Origin: CAZSAT01 sp964604675
Lineage (GTDB): Bacteria > Myxococcota_A > UBA796 > CAJQPC01
Assembly: GCA_964604675.1 (NCBI GenBank)
Contig: CAZSAT010000008.1
Location: 36,983-100,982, forward strand
DNA: 64,000 bases
Reading direction: 5' to 3'
Shown: one piece after another, positions 8,959 to 18,081 of the stretch
How positions within the stretch are numbered: position 1 is the first letter of the stretch
Layout: the number at the start of each line of letters is the position of its first letter
Translations under genes and position numbers: made by a program
The notes under the pieces: generated by a model
What the model saw: the letters and a program-made list of their open reading frames with translations, nothing else
What the model was told of the DNA's origin: nothing
Databases searched by the model: none

Positions 8959-10919
8959 AGAGCCACGGGCTCCGAGCGCCCGCGCAGCTCGTGCTCGCCG
9001 AGGGGCTCGAGCCAGTCGCGGGGAAGGTGCTCGGCGGCCTGGGCGGTGAGCACCACGCTCCCCGGCTCGGCCAGCGATTCCACGCGGCTGGCGGTGTTCA
9101 CCACGTCGCCGATGAGCGTGTACTCCACCCGGCTCGGGCTGCCGATGTTGCCGGCGACCGCTTCGCCGAAGTGCACGCCGATGCGGATGGCCAGCCCGGC
9201 GAAGCCGGTCCACGCTGCGCTCTGCTGGAGGCCGGCCACCGCGTGCTGCATGGCGCGTCCGCACGCCGCCGCGCGGACTGCCGGGTGCTGGTCGTGGCCC
9301 TCTGGAAAGGCGATCATCATGCCGTCGCCCATGCGCTTGTCGAGGATGCCCTGGTGGGCTTCGATCAGCGGGTCCATCTCCCCGAAGTAGCGGTTGAGCA
9401 GGGTGACGACCCGCTCGGGAGCCAGCTGCTCGGCGCTGGTCGTGAAGCCCACGATGTCGGAGAACAGCACCGCCGCCGGGCGCTTCGTGCCCCCGAGCTT
9501 CAGGGCCTTCTCGGGGTTGTCGAGCACCTCCTGGGCCACGTTCGGCGGCAGGTACTGCGCGAACTTGCGGGACACCGCGAGCGACTGCTTGAGGCTGCGG
9601 AAGAGCCGCGCGTTCACCAGCGCGAGGCCGACGTGGTTCGCCACGCCCTCGCAGAGGTGCACGTCGGCGCTGCCCATCGAGTCCGACTCGTCGCCACGGT
9701 CAGCGATGAGCATGCCCAGCGGGCGGTCGCCTTCGGCATCGCGGATCGGGGCGGCGACGTAGCGGGAGAGGCGGATGTCGCGGATGACCTGTTGGGTGGC
9801 GGGCCGTTGCCGGTCCACGTAGGCGTCGTCCACCTCGATCAAGCGGGTCTCGCCGGTGGCCATCAGGACCTTGAAGCTGTCGGCCGCCTCGGTCGCGCTG
9901 TCGAAGGGCACGCTGAAGTTGGCCAGCGCACGCTCTTCCTGCTCGGAGTAGCCGTCGGACGCAGCCAGGGAGAGCACGGTGTCGTCGCGGAGCAGGATGG
10001 CGGCGCGTCGGAAGCCCATGCGCCCGCTCCTCAACAGGTTCACGGTGCGCTCGAGCAGGAGGTCCTCGTCGACGATGCTGAGGATCTGGTTGGTGACGTC
10101 GCTGAGCACGTCGAGCCCGTGGGCCCGCTTGCGGCCCTGGTCGAACTCGTCCTGGAGCGCGCCGTAGGTCGTCTCGAGGTAGGCGTTGCGTGAGTTCAGG
10201 TGCGTGCCCAGGCGCATCATGGACAAGAGGTAGGCCAGGAGTCCGAGCCCGCCCAGGCCGGCCACCAGCGGACCGGCCGCGTAGCCGAAGCCCACCACGC
10301 CCAGCAGGGCCAGCGTGACCACGCTGGGGAGCACGACCTGCTCGACCTTGGAGCGGTGCAGCCAGGTGAGCTCGTAGCGGCAGCAGGCGCCGCCGACGAG
10401 GCTGCACTCGGGGTGCTCGACGCGGGCCAGCGGGAGGCCCCAGAGCTGCGGAAGGCCAGCGAGCGTGCCGGCTCGGTTCTCGCAGAACCCGATGTGGTCC
10501 TGGTGTCCGGGATCCATGTGCCAGGCGATGGTGGCCGTGCCGGCACCGCGGGACTCCACCACCCAGTGGCCCACGCGGTTCAGGTCGCCGGAGCCCTTGG
10601 CGATCAGGTCGAGGGTTCCACCCGGCGTGCCCAGCCCGCGCGCGAGGTACCAGAAGGTGCCCAGGTAGCGGGCATCGCGGCTGTAGGCGATGCCGGCCTT
10701 CCGGGTGATGGCCGGGTCGCCGGTCACCGCCACGGCGAGCTCGTTGATCCGCACGGTGAGCGCCAGGTCGACCCAGTTCTCGTCGTCGCGGATCGTGGAG
10801 ATCGTGGTGCCCGCGCGCTCGGCGAGCTGCTCCAGGCCCTCGGGTCCGATCTGGTCCTCGATGACGTCGAGCAGGGGCGCCAGCAGGCGCACCGACAGGT
10901 GTTTGTCGAGCTCAGGCAT
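8931..10919 (-). CDS. Membrane-anchored GAF-domain class III adenylate cyclase
   Basis: A 662-residue signalling enzyme. Residues 1-190 are a sensor-like domain ending in ECSLVGGACCRYELTW, which recalls the Cys-rich close of V4R or haem-NO-type modules. Two membrane helices follow (about 195-245), then a GAF domain (about 265-440) and a class III cyclase domain (480-660). Catalytic residues are present: metal ligands D488 in FSDIVGFT and D532 in MGDG, purine-specifying K528, and IGDVVNTASR with the adenine-type Asp and transition-state Asn/Arg. So cAMP is the expected product. The start abuts the stop of the upstream FHA-like gene, so the two form one transcript. Confidence 0.88.
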   Translation of the reverse strand: MPELDKHLSVRLLAPLLDVIEDQIGPEGLEQLAERAGTTISTIRDDENWVDLALTVRINELAVAVTGDPAITRKAGIAYSRDARYLGTFWYLARGLGTPGGTLDLIAKGSGDLNRVGHWVVESRGAGTATIAWHMDPGHQDHIGFCENRAGTLAGLPQLWGLPLARVEHPECSLVGGACCRYELTWLHRSKVEQVVLPSVVTLALLGVVGFGYAAGPLVAGLGGLGLLAYLLSMMRLGTHLNSRNAYLETTYGALQDEFDQGRKRAHGLDVLSDVTNQILSIVDEDLLLERTVNLLRSGRMGFRRAAILLRDDTVLSLAASDGYSEQEERALANFSVPFDSATEAADSFKVLMATGETRLIEVDDAYVDRQRPATQQVIRDIRLSRYVAAPIRDAEGDRPLGMLIADRGDESDSMGSADVHLCEGVANHVGLALVNARLFRSLKQSLAVSRKFAQYLPPNVAQEVLDNPEKALKLGGTKRPAAVLFSDIVGFTTSAEQLAPERVVTLLNRYFGEMDPLIEAHQGILDKRMGDGMMIAFPEGHDQHPAVRAAACGRAMQHAVAGLQQSAAWTGFAGLAIRIGVHFGEAVAGNIGSPSRVEYTLIGDVVNTASRVESLAEPGSVVLTAQAAEHLPRDWLEPLGEHELRGRSEPVALYSVRLGDA

Positions 10920-13900
10920 CTACGCGGTGCGGAGCTCGTAGACCGCGTTTCCCGCGATGAGCCGGTCGCCGCTCGTCAGCGTGATGAGCCGCCCGTCTTC
11001 CGGGGCCGTGCGGAACGTGCCCCGGGTGGTGATGAAGAAGGGCTGGTAGCCCTCGCTCGACTTGTAGCTGCCCAGGTAGTCCCGCAGCACCACCTCCTGA
11101 CCGTCGAAGCTGGCGCGGAGGGCGATCGGACCCAGGTCCAGGTCGCGCACGTCGTGGAGCGGCAAGCCCACCGTGAACAGCGCTTCTGTGAGGCGATCCT
11201 CGGCGTCGATGGCGAGCAGGCGCGAGCGGGGATCCGGCAAGGTCCGGTCGTCCTGGAGCTGCAGCACCACGGCGAAGTCTTCCTCGCCGTCGCTGTCTCG
11301 GCGCACGATCTCGATGGTGGCGCCCTTGAGATCCTGCGCCTCGGTGACCTCCTCGTCGCCCTTCAACAGGCGCACGTCGTCGGACTGCAGGACCGTGCCG
11401 CTCACGCGACGACCGCGAACCTTCAGCGCCAGGTAGTCGGCGGGCTCGAAGATCTGGCTGGTGCTCGATCGGGTGTGCGGGACGCCGATGTCGGCCATCG
11501 AGTGGTTGCCGATGGTCACCCGTCCCGCGACCATCCAGCCCACGAGGACGAGGCGAGCGGGCCGTGCGCACTCCAGCTGCCAGCGGGCCTCGTCGATGAC
11601 GAGCACGCGCTTGCTCACGGGCCCGGCCTGCCGGGCGCGCGAGCCCGTGGTCTTCGGAGGCGTGACCTCGGGTTCCTCCGGCGCCGCGGCGGCGGCTCGC
11701 GCGGCGGCCTCGGCGTCCTTGAGGGCCTGTGGCTCGATGGGATCGAAGCCCAGGATCGAGTCGAAGCCGCGCACCTTGAAGCGGGGCGACTCGGGCGCGC
11801 GGCCGCCGGCGTCTTCGCCCAGTCCGACCGCGGGCGGAAGATCCGCTGCGCCGAGGCCCTGGGCCCTCGGCGGCGCGCGCTTCGGCACGGGCGGCGGTGC
11901 TTCATCGGCGGGCCCAACGCTTCCGTCGTCGTCGATGTTGCCGGTCTCGTCGGTGATCATGAGGTTGATCGGCGTGTCGAGGATCGAGTCGTAGCCGGGC
12001 ACGTCGAAGCGGGGCGACGCGGGCGGCTTGGCGGAGCGCTCCCCCAGACCGGCGGCCGGGGGGGCGTCGACCGGGGCGGCCGGCTCGAAGGGCGGTGGCG
12101 AGGGCCGGGTGCTGTCGCCGGGGTTGGTGTCGGCCGCGCCGGCCAGCATCGACGCTGTGAGCTCCTTCTTGGGCGGCGCTTGCTCGGGCGGGTAGCTCAC
12201 GTGGAACAAGCAGTTGCCGACCAGGAGCTCGTCTCCGGCATGGAGCTGGAGCTCGGTCACGCCCTTGGTTCGGCCTTGGGTCGGGAAGAGCGTGAGGAGC
12301 TCGCCTCCCCGGCGGATGTAGGTCGAGCAATGCCGGGCGATGGAGCGCAGCGTGGGCTGCTCGGCGAGGTCGATCTCGGCGTGCTCGGAGGCGACCATGA
12401 TCGAGTCGGTGTAGAAGCGGCTCTTGGGGATCTCCCCGCTGCGGGTGCGGATGGTGCCCCCGCTGACGGCGCTCTCCAGCCAGGCGATGTTGTCGTTGTG
12501 CGGCTCGTCGGGGAGACGGACCTTGCACCGACGGTCGCGGCCGACGCGGTACCGGCCACCGAAGACCATGTGGATCGAGCTCGCCGGACGCCTCAGCTCC
12601 GCGAGGTACGGCCAGCCGTCGGGCCCGCTTCCGCTCAGGTCGGCGTACTCGAGCTGGGCTCCGCCGACCTCGATGGTGGCGCGGCTGCCGAGGTCCAGGG
12701 GGCGCTCCATGTCGGGCACCTGGCCATCGACCCGGACGTCGGGTTCGTGCACGACGAGGTGGACCTTGTTGTCCCTCACCCGGAACGTGGCGGCGCGGTC
12801 GCGGCCCGAGGTGGTGACCTGGCAGGTGCCCGTGACGTACACGTCGTAGCCGTTCATGAAGCGTGAGAAGTGCACGCGTTGGAGCAGCGCGCCGCGCTCG
12901 CGGAGCGTGAGGATGCGCTCGCGGATGGTCTCCGGCACGATGGTCTTGGTGCCGGGGAGCTTCATGCCGCCCGCCGCCTTCTCGACCGGCGCGGGGGGCG
13001 CAGCACCCGGTGCCGCCGCATCGGCGAAGGGGATCGTGCGTGCCTTCCTGCGCCCTGCGGGAATCGCCACGATCTGGTCTTCGTCCGGCAGCTTGATGGG
13101 CTCGGGCTCGATGTACGTGGTCTCGAGCACCGCGAGCACGAGGTGCGCCACGGGGTCGCCGTCGCGGGACTGGATCGTGAGCACCGAGGGGCCGCCCGTC
13201 TCCTCGTCGGAGGTGACCTGGAAGCGGTCCTGGGCGTCGGGGTTGACGATGTGGACGAAGGTGCCGTCGAGGTATTGCTGCAGGCGGTACAGGGCCGGCA
13301 CCTGCAGGGCGGGGTGCGAGAAGCCGTCCAGCCAGTGGCTGCCGACCGTGAACATCACCTGATCGGAGTGCAGGAACCCGACCTCGCGGTAGCCGTCCCA
13401 CGCGCCCGGGATGTTGAGGTGGACCGCGATGATGCGGCGCGAGGTGTTGATCGGGCCGGTGTAGAAGTTGGGCAGCAGGCCCGTGGCGAACTCGCCTTCT
13501 GCGAGCCCCAGCCGTCGCCCTCCCATCTCGGGGCTGCCGTCGCAGATGAAGCCGAAGCGCACCGGGCGCGAGGCGTAGAGCACCTCGAACCCTTCCGCGT
13601 CGCAGAACCCCCGGAACTCGGAGGACAGGAGCCTCGAGGCGCCGTCGGCCCAACGCTCGGCCACCCGGTCGAAGGTGCGGCGGTGGTCGCGCTCGTTGAC
13701 CACGACGAGGATGTCGGTGAAGCCCGCCGGGCCCTCGCCGCGGACGTCCTGGAGGTGCGTTCGGAGCCCCACCCGTCGGCCACTGGGGCTGCGCGCGGCC
13801 CAGAGCACCGCGGGATCGGTGACGAAGTCTTCGTCGGTGCAGTGGCGCCGGAGCCGAGGGTGGAAGAAGGTGTCGTCGTCTTCGAGCGGGAGCACGTCCT

Positions 13901-13973
13901 CCAGCTCGCCGGAGAGTCCGGCCGTGGGCCCCGTCGAGAAGAGCCGCGCGATCCAGTCGGTGAACTGCGCCAT
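10920..13973 (-). CDS. Large FHA-like multidomain protein
   Basis: A 1017-residue protein co-transcribed with the cyclase. The first 300 residues form a globular domain I do not recognise. Two or three stretches look like forkhead-associated modules. The clearest has YRVGRDRRCKVRLPDE and then N and IAWLES near residue 475, with a conserved glycine-rich turn; others lie near 390-450 and 900-1010 (DRLIAGNAVYELRT at the end). Long Pro/Ala-rich linkers separate them, and two short near-identical phrases (SPRFDVPGYDSIL and SPRFKVRGFDSIL) lie in the linker. FHA domains bind phosphothreonine, so a scaffold in Ser/Thr-kinase signalling feeding the cyclase is plausible inference. Confidence 0.7.
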   Translation of the reverse strand: MAQFTDWIARLFSTGPTAGLSGELEDVLPLEDDDTFFHPRLRRHCTDEDFVTDPAVLWAARSPSGRRVGLRTHLQDVRGEGPAGFTDILVVVNERDHRRTFDRVAERWADGASRLLSSEFRGFCDAEGFEVLYASRPVRFGFICDGSPEMGGRRLGLAEGEFATGLLPNFYTGPINTSRRIIAVHLNIPGAWDGYREVGFLHSDQVMFTVGSHWLDGFSHPALQVPALYRLQQYLDGTFVHIVNPDAQDRFQVTSDEETGGPSVLTIQSRDGDPVAHLVLAVLETTYIEPEPIKLPDEDQIVAIPAGRRKARTIPFADAAAPGAAPPAPVEKAAGGMKLPGTKTIVPETIRERILTLRERGALLQRVHFSRFMNGYDVYVTGTCQVTTSGRDRAATFRVRDNKVHLVVHEPDVRVDGQVPDMERPLDLGSRATIEVGGAQLEYADLSGSGPDGWPYLAELRRPASSIHMVFGGRYRVGRDRRCKVRLPDEPHNDNIAWLESAVSGGTIRTRSGEIPKSRFYTDSIMVASEHAEIDLAEQPTLRSIARHCSTYIRRGGELLTLFPTQGRTKGVTELQLHAGDELLVGNCLFHVSYPPEQAPPKKELTASMLAGAADTNPGDSTRPSPPPFEPAAPVDAPPAAGLGERSAKPPASPRFDVPGYDSILDTPINLMITDETGNIDDDGSVGPADEAPPPVPKRAPPRAQGLGAADLPPAVGLGEDAGGRAPESPRFKVRGFDSILGFDPIEPQALKDAEAAARAAAAAPEEPEVTPPKTTGSRARQAGPVSKRVLVIDEARWQLECARPARLVLVGWMVAGRVTIGNHSMADIGVPHTRSSTSQIFEPADYLALKVRGRRVSGTVLQSDDVRLLKGDEEVTEAQDLKGATIEIVRRDSDGEEDFAVVLQLQDDRTLPDPRSRLLAIDAEDRLTEALFTVGLPLHDVRDLDLGPIALRASFDGQEVVLRDYLGSYKSSEGYQPFFITTRGTFRTAPEDGRLITLTSGDRLIAGNAVYELRTA

Positions 13974-14070
13974 CTACCTGCCTCTTGCCCGGGAAAGGTA
14001 GCGCGTTTCTCCGCAGCCGGGCGTTAGACGGGGCGCGTTTCGTCGCGTGGGTGCGCGATTGGAGGTCTTG

Positions 14071-15279
14071 GTGGCTCAGGTTCGTCCCTTCCGAGGCGTG
14101 CGCGCTCGTCCGGATCTCGCGCGCGATGTCGTCGCGCCGCCCTACGACGTGCTCGACGAAGCGGAGGCTCGCGCGATCGTGGCTCGCAACCCTCGGAGCT
14201 TCCTCCGGGTCACCCGGCCCGAGGTCAACCTGCCGGTCGGCGTGGACGCCCACGGCACCGAGGCTTACGCCGCGGCGCGCGAGGCGCTGCTCGGCATGCT
14301 GGACGACGGCACGCTGGTGCAGGACGACGAGCCGTGCTTCTACCTGTACGGGCAGAGGATGGGCACGCACGTGCAGACGGGGCTGCTCGCCGTGTGCAGC
14401 ACCGCTGAGTACGACGCCGGCATCGTGAAGAAGCACGAGTACACCCGCCCGGACAAGGAGCAGGACCGGGTGGATCACATCCTGCAGAGCGGCGCTCAGA
14501 CCGGGCTGGTCTTCCTGACCTACCGGCAGACCGAAGGCCTCGCCACGCTGTTGTCGCGGCCCTCGGAGCTGCCGCTGTACGCGATCACCACCGACGATGG
14601 GGTGGAGCACGTGTTGTGGCGGGTCGACGCCCCCGAGACCGTGGCTGCGATCTCCCAGGCCTTCGACGCTGCAGGGGATCTGTACATCGCCGACGGGCAC
14701 CACCGCTCCGCCGCGGCCTCTCGTGTGGCCGCCGAGCTGGGCGACGGCCCGGCCCGCTGGTTCCTGTGCGGCATCTTCCCCGACGACCAGCTCCAGGTGC
14801 TCGCCTACAACCGGCTGGTGGCCGACCTGAACGGGCACAGCGCGGAGGCCCTCCGCGCAGCGGTGGGGGAGCACTTCGCTGTGGCCCCCATCGGCACGGG
14901 CGTGCCCGCCGAGCGGGGCCACGTGCACATGTTCCTGGGCGATCGGTGGTGGCGCCTCGTGCGGCGCCCGTCCACCGCCAGCAGCGATCCGGTGGCCGAC
15001 CTGGACGTGGCGGTTCTCCAGCACACCGTGCTCGAGCCTCTGTTGGGGATCCGTGACCCTCGGCGGGACACGCGCATCCGCTTCGTCGGCGGCATCCGCG
15101 GACCGGAGGCGCTGGAGCAGGCGGTGAGGGCCGGTGAGGCTGCGGTCGCCTTCCACCTGTTCCCCACGAGCCTCGACGAGCTGTTCGCCGTGGCGGACTC
15201 CGGCCAGGTGATGCCTCCAAAGTCCACCTGGTTCGAGCCGAAGCTTCGAGGTGGCGTGGTGGTGAACCGGCTCCGCTAG
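14071..15279 (+). CDS. DUF1015 family protein
   Basis: A 402-residue member of the DUF1015 family. Typical features are VRPFRGVR, then VAPPYDVL at the N-terminus, the KKHEYTRPDKEQDR box near residue 130, YIADGHHRSAAA near 210, and the MPPKSTWFEPKLRGGVVV close. The IADGHHR motif resembles ParB/sulfiredoxin-type catalytic sequences, but no biochemical role is established that I can name. GGAGG lies 5 bases before the chosen GTG; an upstream TTG is less likely. In other genomes the family often lies near serine-biosynthesis genes, which are absent here. Confidence 0.85.
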   Translation: MAQVRPFRGVRARPDLARDVVAPPYDVLDEAEARAIVARNPRSFLRVTRPEVNLPVGVDAHGTEAYAAAREALLGMLDDGTLVQDDEPCFYLYGQRMGTHVQTGLLAVCSTAEYDAGIVKKHEYTRPDKEQDRVDHILQSGAQTGLVFLTYRQTEGLATLLSRPSELPLYAITTDDGVEHVLWRVDAPETVAAISQAFDAAGDLYIADGHHRSAAASRVAAELGDGPARWFLCGIFPDDQLQVLAYNRLVADLNGHSAEALRAAVGEHFAVAPIGTGVPAERGHVHMFLGDRWWRLVRRPSTASSDPVADLDVAVLQHTVLEPLLGIRDPRRDTRIRFVGGIRGPEALEQAVRAGEAAVAFHLFPTSLDELFAVADSGQVMPPKSTWFEPKLRGGVVVNRLR

Positions 15280-15282
15280 CCC

Positions 15283-16314
15283 TCAGAGCGAGCGCGCCAG
15301 CTCGATCCTCAGCACCACGCCGCGGGTCTCGGCGACCGATGCCGCCTGGGCGAGGTCGGTGGCTTCGATCACGAGGTCCTGCTCGGCACCGTCCACGAGG
15401 ACACGTGCCCACCACAGCTGCGGCTCGACCGGCTCGGGCTCGGCAGGAGCGCGCAAGGGAATGGGCTCGGCGACCGGTGCCACGCGCGGCGTCGCTGGAG
15501 CGCTGGTGGGAGGCTTGGGCAAGGGTGCCGAGCGCGCTTCGACGGGCTCGGGGCGGGGCTCGGGCACCGGGGTCGACGCGACCTGTGCCGGTGCGCGCTT
15601 CGGTGCGGCCGGGGGCTTCGGTTCGGCTGCGGGCTTCGAGGTTGCGGCGGGCTTGGTCGGCGTGATCACGCGGACCACCGAGTGGCGGCTGGTGGGACGG
15701 GCGCGCGCCGGGCGCGGCGCTGGTGTGGGCGCGGGGGGCTCCTCGGGACGGGCGTCGGTGTTCACGATGCGGCGACGTCGCCGCGGCGCGGCCGGTGCGG
15801 CCGGGAGCTCGGGTCCGGGGGCGCCCGGCAGGCGGGGCGCGCGACGCTCCACCGGGACCTCGTCGCGCTGCCGCTCCTGGGTGCGCCGGACCACGACCAC
15901 GGTGTCGTCGTGCACGACCCTTGGGCGCCGACGTGGGGCTGGAGGAGGTGTGGTCTCGACGGGCTGCTCGACCGGCTCCGGAGCCGGTTCCGGCGCGTCG
16001 ACCGTCAGCGGTGGAGCGACGGACTCCTTGACGAAGCCAGGAATCTCGCGACGGCGGCGCGCGCCTGCGATGACCTCGGTGGTGACGTCGATCCGCTCGG
16101 CAAGGGCGGCGTCGGGAGCCTTGCCCAGCAGGTGCACGATCGCGCGAAGCGATGGCGGCTCGGTCGTCAGGCCCGCCCGCTGGGCAGCCCGCCGGAGCCG
16201 ACGCGCATTGGTGTCGTAGCGGCGTGCGAGCTCGCGCAGCGGGACGTCCCCGTAGTCCCTCACGAACTCTGGCCACCACGGCTCGCCCTCAGCGGAGCGG
16301 ACCTCGTCGCTCAT
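15283..16314 (-). CDS. Proline/alanine-rich protein with N-terminal helical domain, unknown function
   Basis: A 343-residue protein. The first 100 residues are compact and look like a helix-turn-helix: ELARRYDTNARRLRRAAQRAGL, then a second helical set at LAERIDVTTEVIAGARRRRE. A 200-residue low-complexity linker rich in Pro, Ala and Arg follows, then a short C-terminal beta-alpha domain (about 290-343) with LWWARVLVDGAEQDLVIEATD. DNA binding is suggested by the N-terminus but not shown. The ATG at 16314 follows a GAGG. It faces mscS across a shared promoter region and converges on the DUF1015 gene. Confidence 0.7.
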   Translation of the reverse strand: MSDEVRSAEGEPWWPEFVRDYGDVPLRELARRYDTNARRLRRAAQRAGLTTEPPSLRAIVHLLGKAPDAALAERIDVTTEVIAGARRRREIPGFVKESVAPPLTVDAPEPAPEPVEQPVETTPPPAPRRRPRVVHDDTVVVVRRTQERQRDEVPVERRAPRLPGAPGPELPAAPAAPRRRRRIVNTDARPEEPPAPTPAPRPARARPTSRHSVVRVITPTKPAATSKPAAEPKPPAAPKRAPAQVASTPVPEPRPEPVEARSAPLPKPPTSAPATPRVAPVAEPIPLRAPAEPEPVEPQLWWARVLVDGAEQDLVIEATDLAQAASVAETRGVVLRIELARSL

Positions 16315-16336
16315 CTTCCTCGCCCTTGGTGCCCCC

Positions 16337-16399
16337 AACGTTCCCCGTGCGACGACCGCTGTCAAGCGCCTTGACGGGATTGCCTGGCTTGCCTACGAG
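16337..16399. promoter_or_regulatory. Back-to-back promoters with overlapping -35 boxes
   Basis: On the plus strand TTGACG (16371-16376), 17 bases and TACGAG (16394-16399) form a sigma70-like promoter for the mscS-type gene. On the minus strand TTGACA (16365-16360) with a weak AACGTT 17 bases on would serve the proline-rich gene. The two -35 boxes lie in a perfect inverted repeat, GTCAAG-CGC-CTTGAC (16361-16375). One regulator could therefore affect both genes. The -10 boxes are poor, so this is a tentative call. Confidence 0.4.
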
Positions 16400-16421
16400 G
16401 GCGTGTCTCCAGGAGTTGCCG

Positions 16422-18080
16422 ATGTCGGCGTTGTTGGCCCTGTTTCTTGCGTTCGGTTCCGCCGCACTCGCGTCGCCACCCGAGCCGTCGTGCGCGTCCC
16501 CACGCAGCGCCGCTGACTCCTTGTTGGCCTGGCTGCAGCCCGACGACTGGGATCCTGTGCGCGCTGCTGCCTGCGTGCAGGAACCGGACGGGATGGAGGG
16601 GCAGGGGCCGGAGCTCGCGGTCTCGCTGAAGCAGGTGCTCGATGCCCGCGGGCACTGGGTGCCCGTGCCGTCGCTCTCCGACGAGCCCGACTACACCGAC
16701 GAGGACGGCCGGGAGCTGGTGCCGCTGGTCGACGAGCTGCCAGAGGTCTACCTCGTCAAGGATGGCGACGACTGGCTCTACAGCGCGGAGACCATGGCCG
16801 CGGCGCCGCGTCTGCACGACGAAACCTTCACCGGCTTCGTCGACGGGCTGAAGACCCGCGTGCCGCCATGGTCGTTCGGCGCCGTCGCGCTCTGGCAGCT
16901 GGTGTACGCGGCCGCCCTCGTCAGCGTGGGCCTGGGGGTGGGCTGGCTCGTCAACCTGTCGCTCCGGCAGCAGGTTGTCGTGCTGGTCCGGCGGCTGGGG
17001 CTGCCCTTCGACGCGAAGGCGTTCGCGCGCACCCGGCGCCCGCTCCGGTGGCTCGTCCTGGGCGTGATCGTGTATTGGGGCATCCCCGGCTTCCAGGGCA
17101 CGATCGTCTTCACCCAGTTCGTGCAGTACTGCGCGCGGGCCCTGATCAGCCTGTCGGCCGTCTTCATCGCCATCCGCTGGATCGACGTGTACGCGGGCAT
17201 CTTCGAGACCCGTGCCCGCAAGACCTCGACCCGCATGGACGACCAGCTCGTGCCCCTGCTCACCCGTGGCGCGAAGGTCGTGGTGGCTGCGCTCGGGGTG
17301 GTCTTCGTGTTGGAGAACACGCTGGAGGACGTCGGCAGCCTCATCGCCGGTCTCGGGATCGGTGGCCTCGCCATCGCCCTGGCCGCGCAGCAGACCCTCG
17401 CCAACCTGTTCGGCTCGTTGACGATCTTCCTCGACCGGCCGTTCCACGTGGGCGACTGGGTCGTGCTGCCCGGCGGAGTGGAGGGAACGGTCGAAGAGAT
17501 CGGCTTCCGCTCCACGCGGGTGCGGACCTTCTACAACTCGGTGGTCACCGTGCCGAACGGCGACGTCGCCGGGGGCGTGTGCGACAACATGGGCGCTCGC
17601 GAATACCGTCGGTGCAAGGCCACCCTCGGCGTGACCTACGACACGCCGCCGGACGTGCTCGACGCCTTCGTGGTCGGCATCCGGGCGATCCTGAAGGCGA
17701 ACCCGAAGGTCCGTCAGGACGCCTACGAGGTGCACTTCCGGGACTTCGGTCCGTCGTCGCTCGACATCATGCTGTACTTCTTCTTCGACGTGCCGGACTG
17801 GCACCAGGAGCTCGAGGGGCGCTCGCAGGTGTTCCTGGAGATCCTGCGCCTGGCCGAGGAGCTGGGGGTGAAGTTCGCGTTCCCGAGCACCTCGCTCTAC
17901 GTGGAGAGCACGCCGGACCGGCCCATGCCGGCGCGCTCGCCCGTCACCGCCGACACGCTCCGCGAGCAGGTGACGGCCTTCGGTCCGGGCGGCGCGCGTG
18001 CCCGCCCCGGGGGTCCTCAGCTGGTCCCGCATGGCTTCCACGCCACCGCCGGTTCACAGCGCGGCGACAGCGGGGAGTGA
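16422..18080 (+). CDS. MscS-family mechanosensitive channel with N-terminal periplasmic domain
   Basis: A 552-residue membrane protein. It has a signal peptide (ALAS, about residue 18), a 120-residue Cys-containing periplasmic domain and several membrane helices (about 150-330). The MscS core follows: a Gly/Ala-rich pore helix GLGIGGLAIALAAQQTLANL, then FGSLTIFLDRPFHVGDWV, GTVEEIGFRSTRVRTF and VVTVPNG. A C-terminal cytoplasmic alpha/beta domain completes it. Such channels release solutes on hypo-osmotic shock. AGGAG lies 8 bases before the ATG. The extra N-terminal domain is larger than in small MscS and is not one I recognise. Confidence 0.9.
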   Translation: MSALLALFLAFGSAALASPPEPSCASPRSAADSLLAWLQPDDWDPVRAAACVQEPDGMEGQGPELAVSLKQVLDARGHWVPVPSLSDEPDYTDEDGRELVPLVDELPEVYLVKDGDDWLYSAETMAAAPRLHDETFTGFVDGLKTRVPPWSFGAVALWQLVYAAALVSVGLGVGWLVNLSLRQQVVVLVRRLGLPFDAKAFARTRRPLRWLVLGVIVYWGIPGFQGTIVFTQFVQYCARALISLSAVFIAIRWIDVYAGIFETRARKTSTRMDDQLVPLLTRGAKVVVAALGVVFVLENTLEDVGSLIAGLGIGGLAIALAAQQTLANLFGSLTIFLDRPFHVGDWVVLPGGVEGTVEEIGFRSTRVRTFYNSVVTVPNGDVAGGVCDNMGAREYRRCKATLGVTYDTPPDVLDAFVVGIRAILKANPKVRQDAYEVHFRDFGPSSLDIMLYFFFDVPDWHQELEGRSQVFLEILRLAEELGVKFAFPSTSLYVESTPDRPMPARSPVTADTLREQVTAFGPGGARARPGGPQLVPHGFHATAGSQRGDSGE

Positions 18081-18081
18081 C

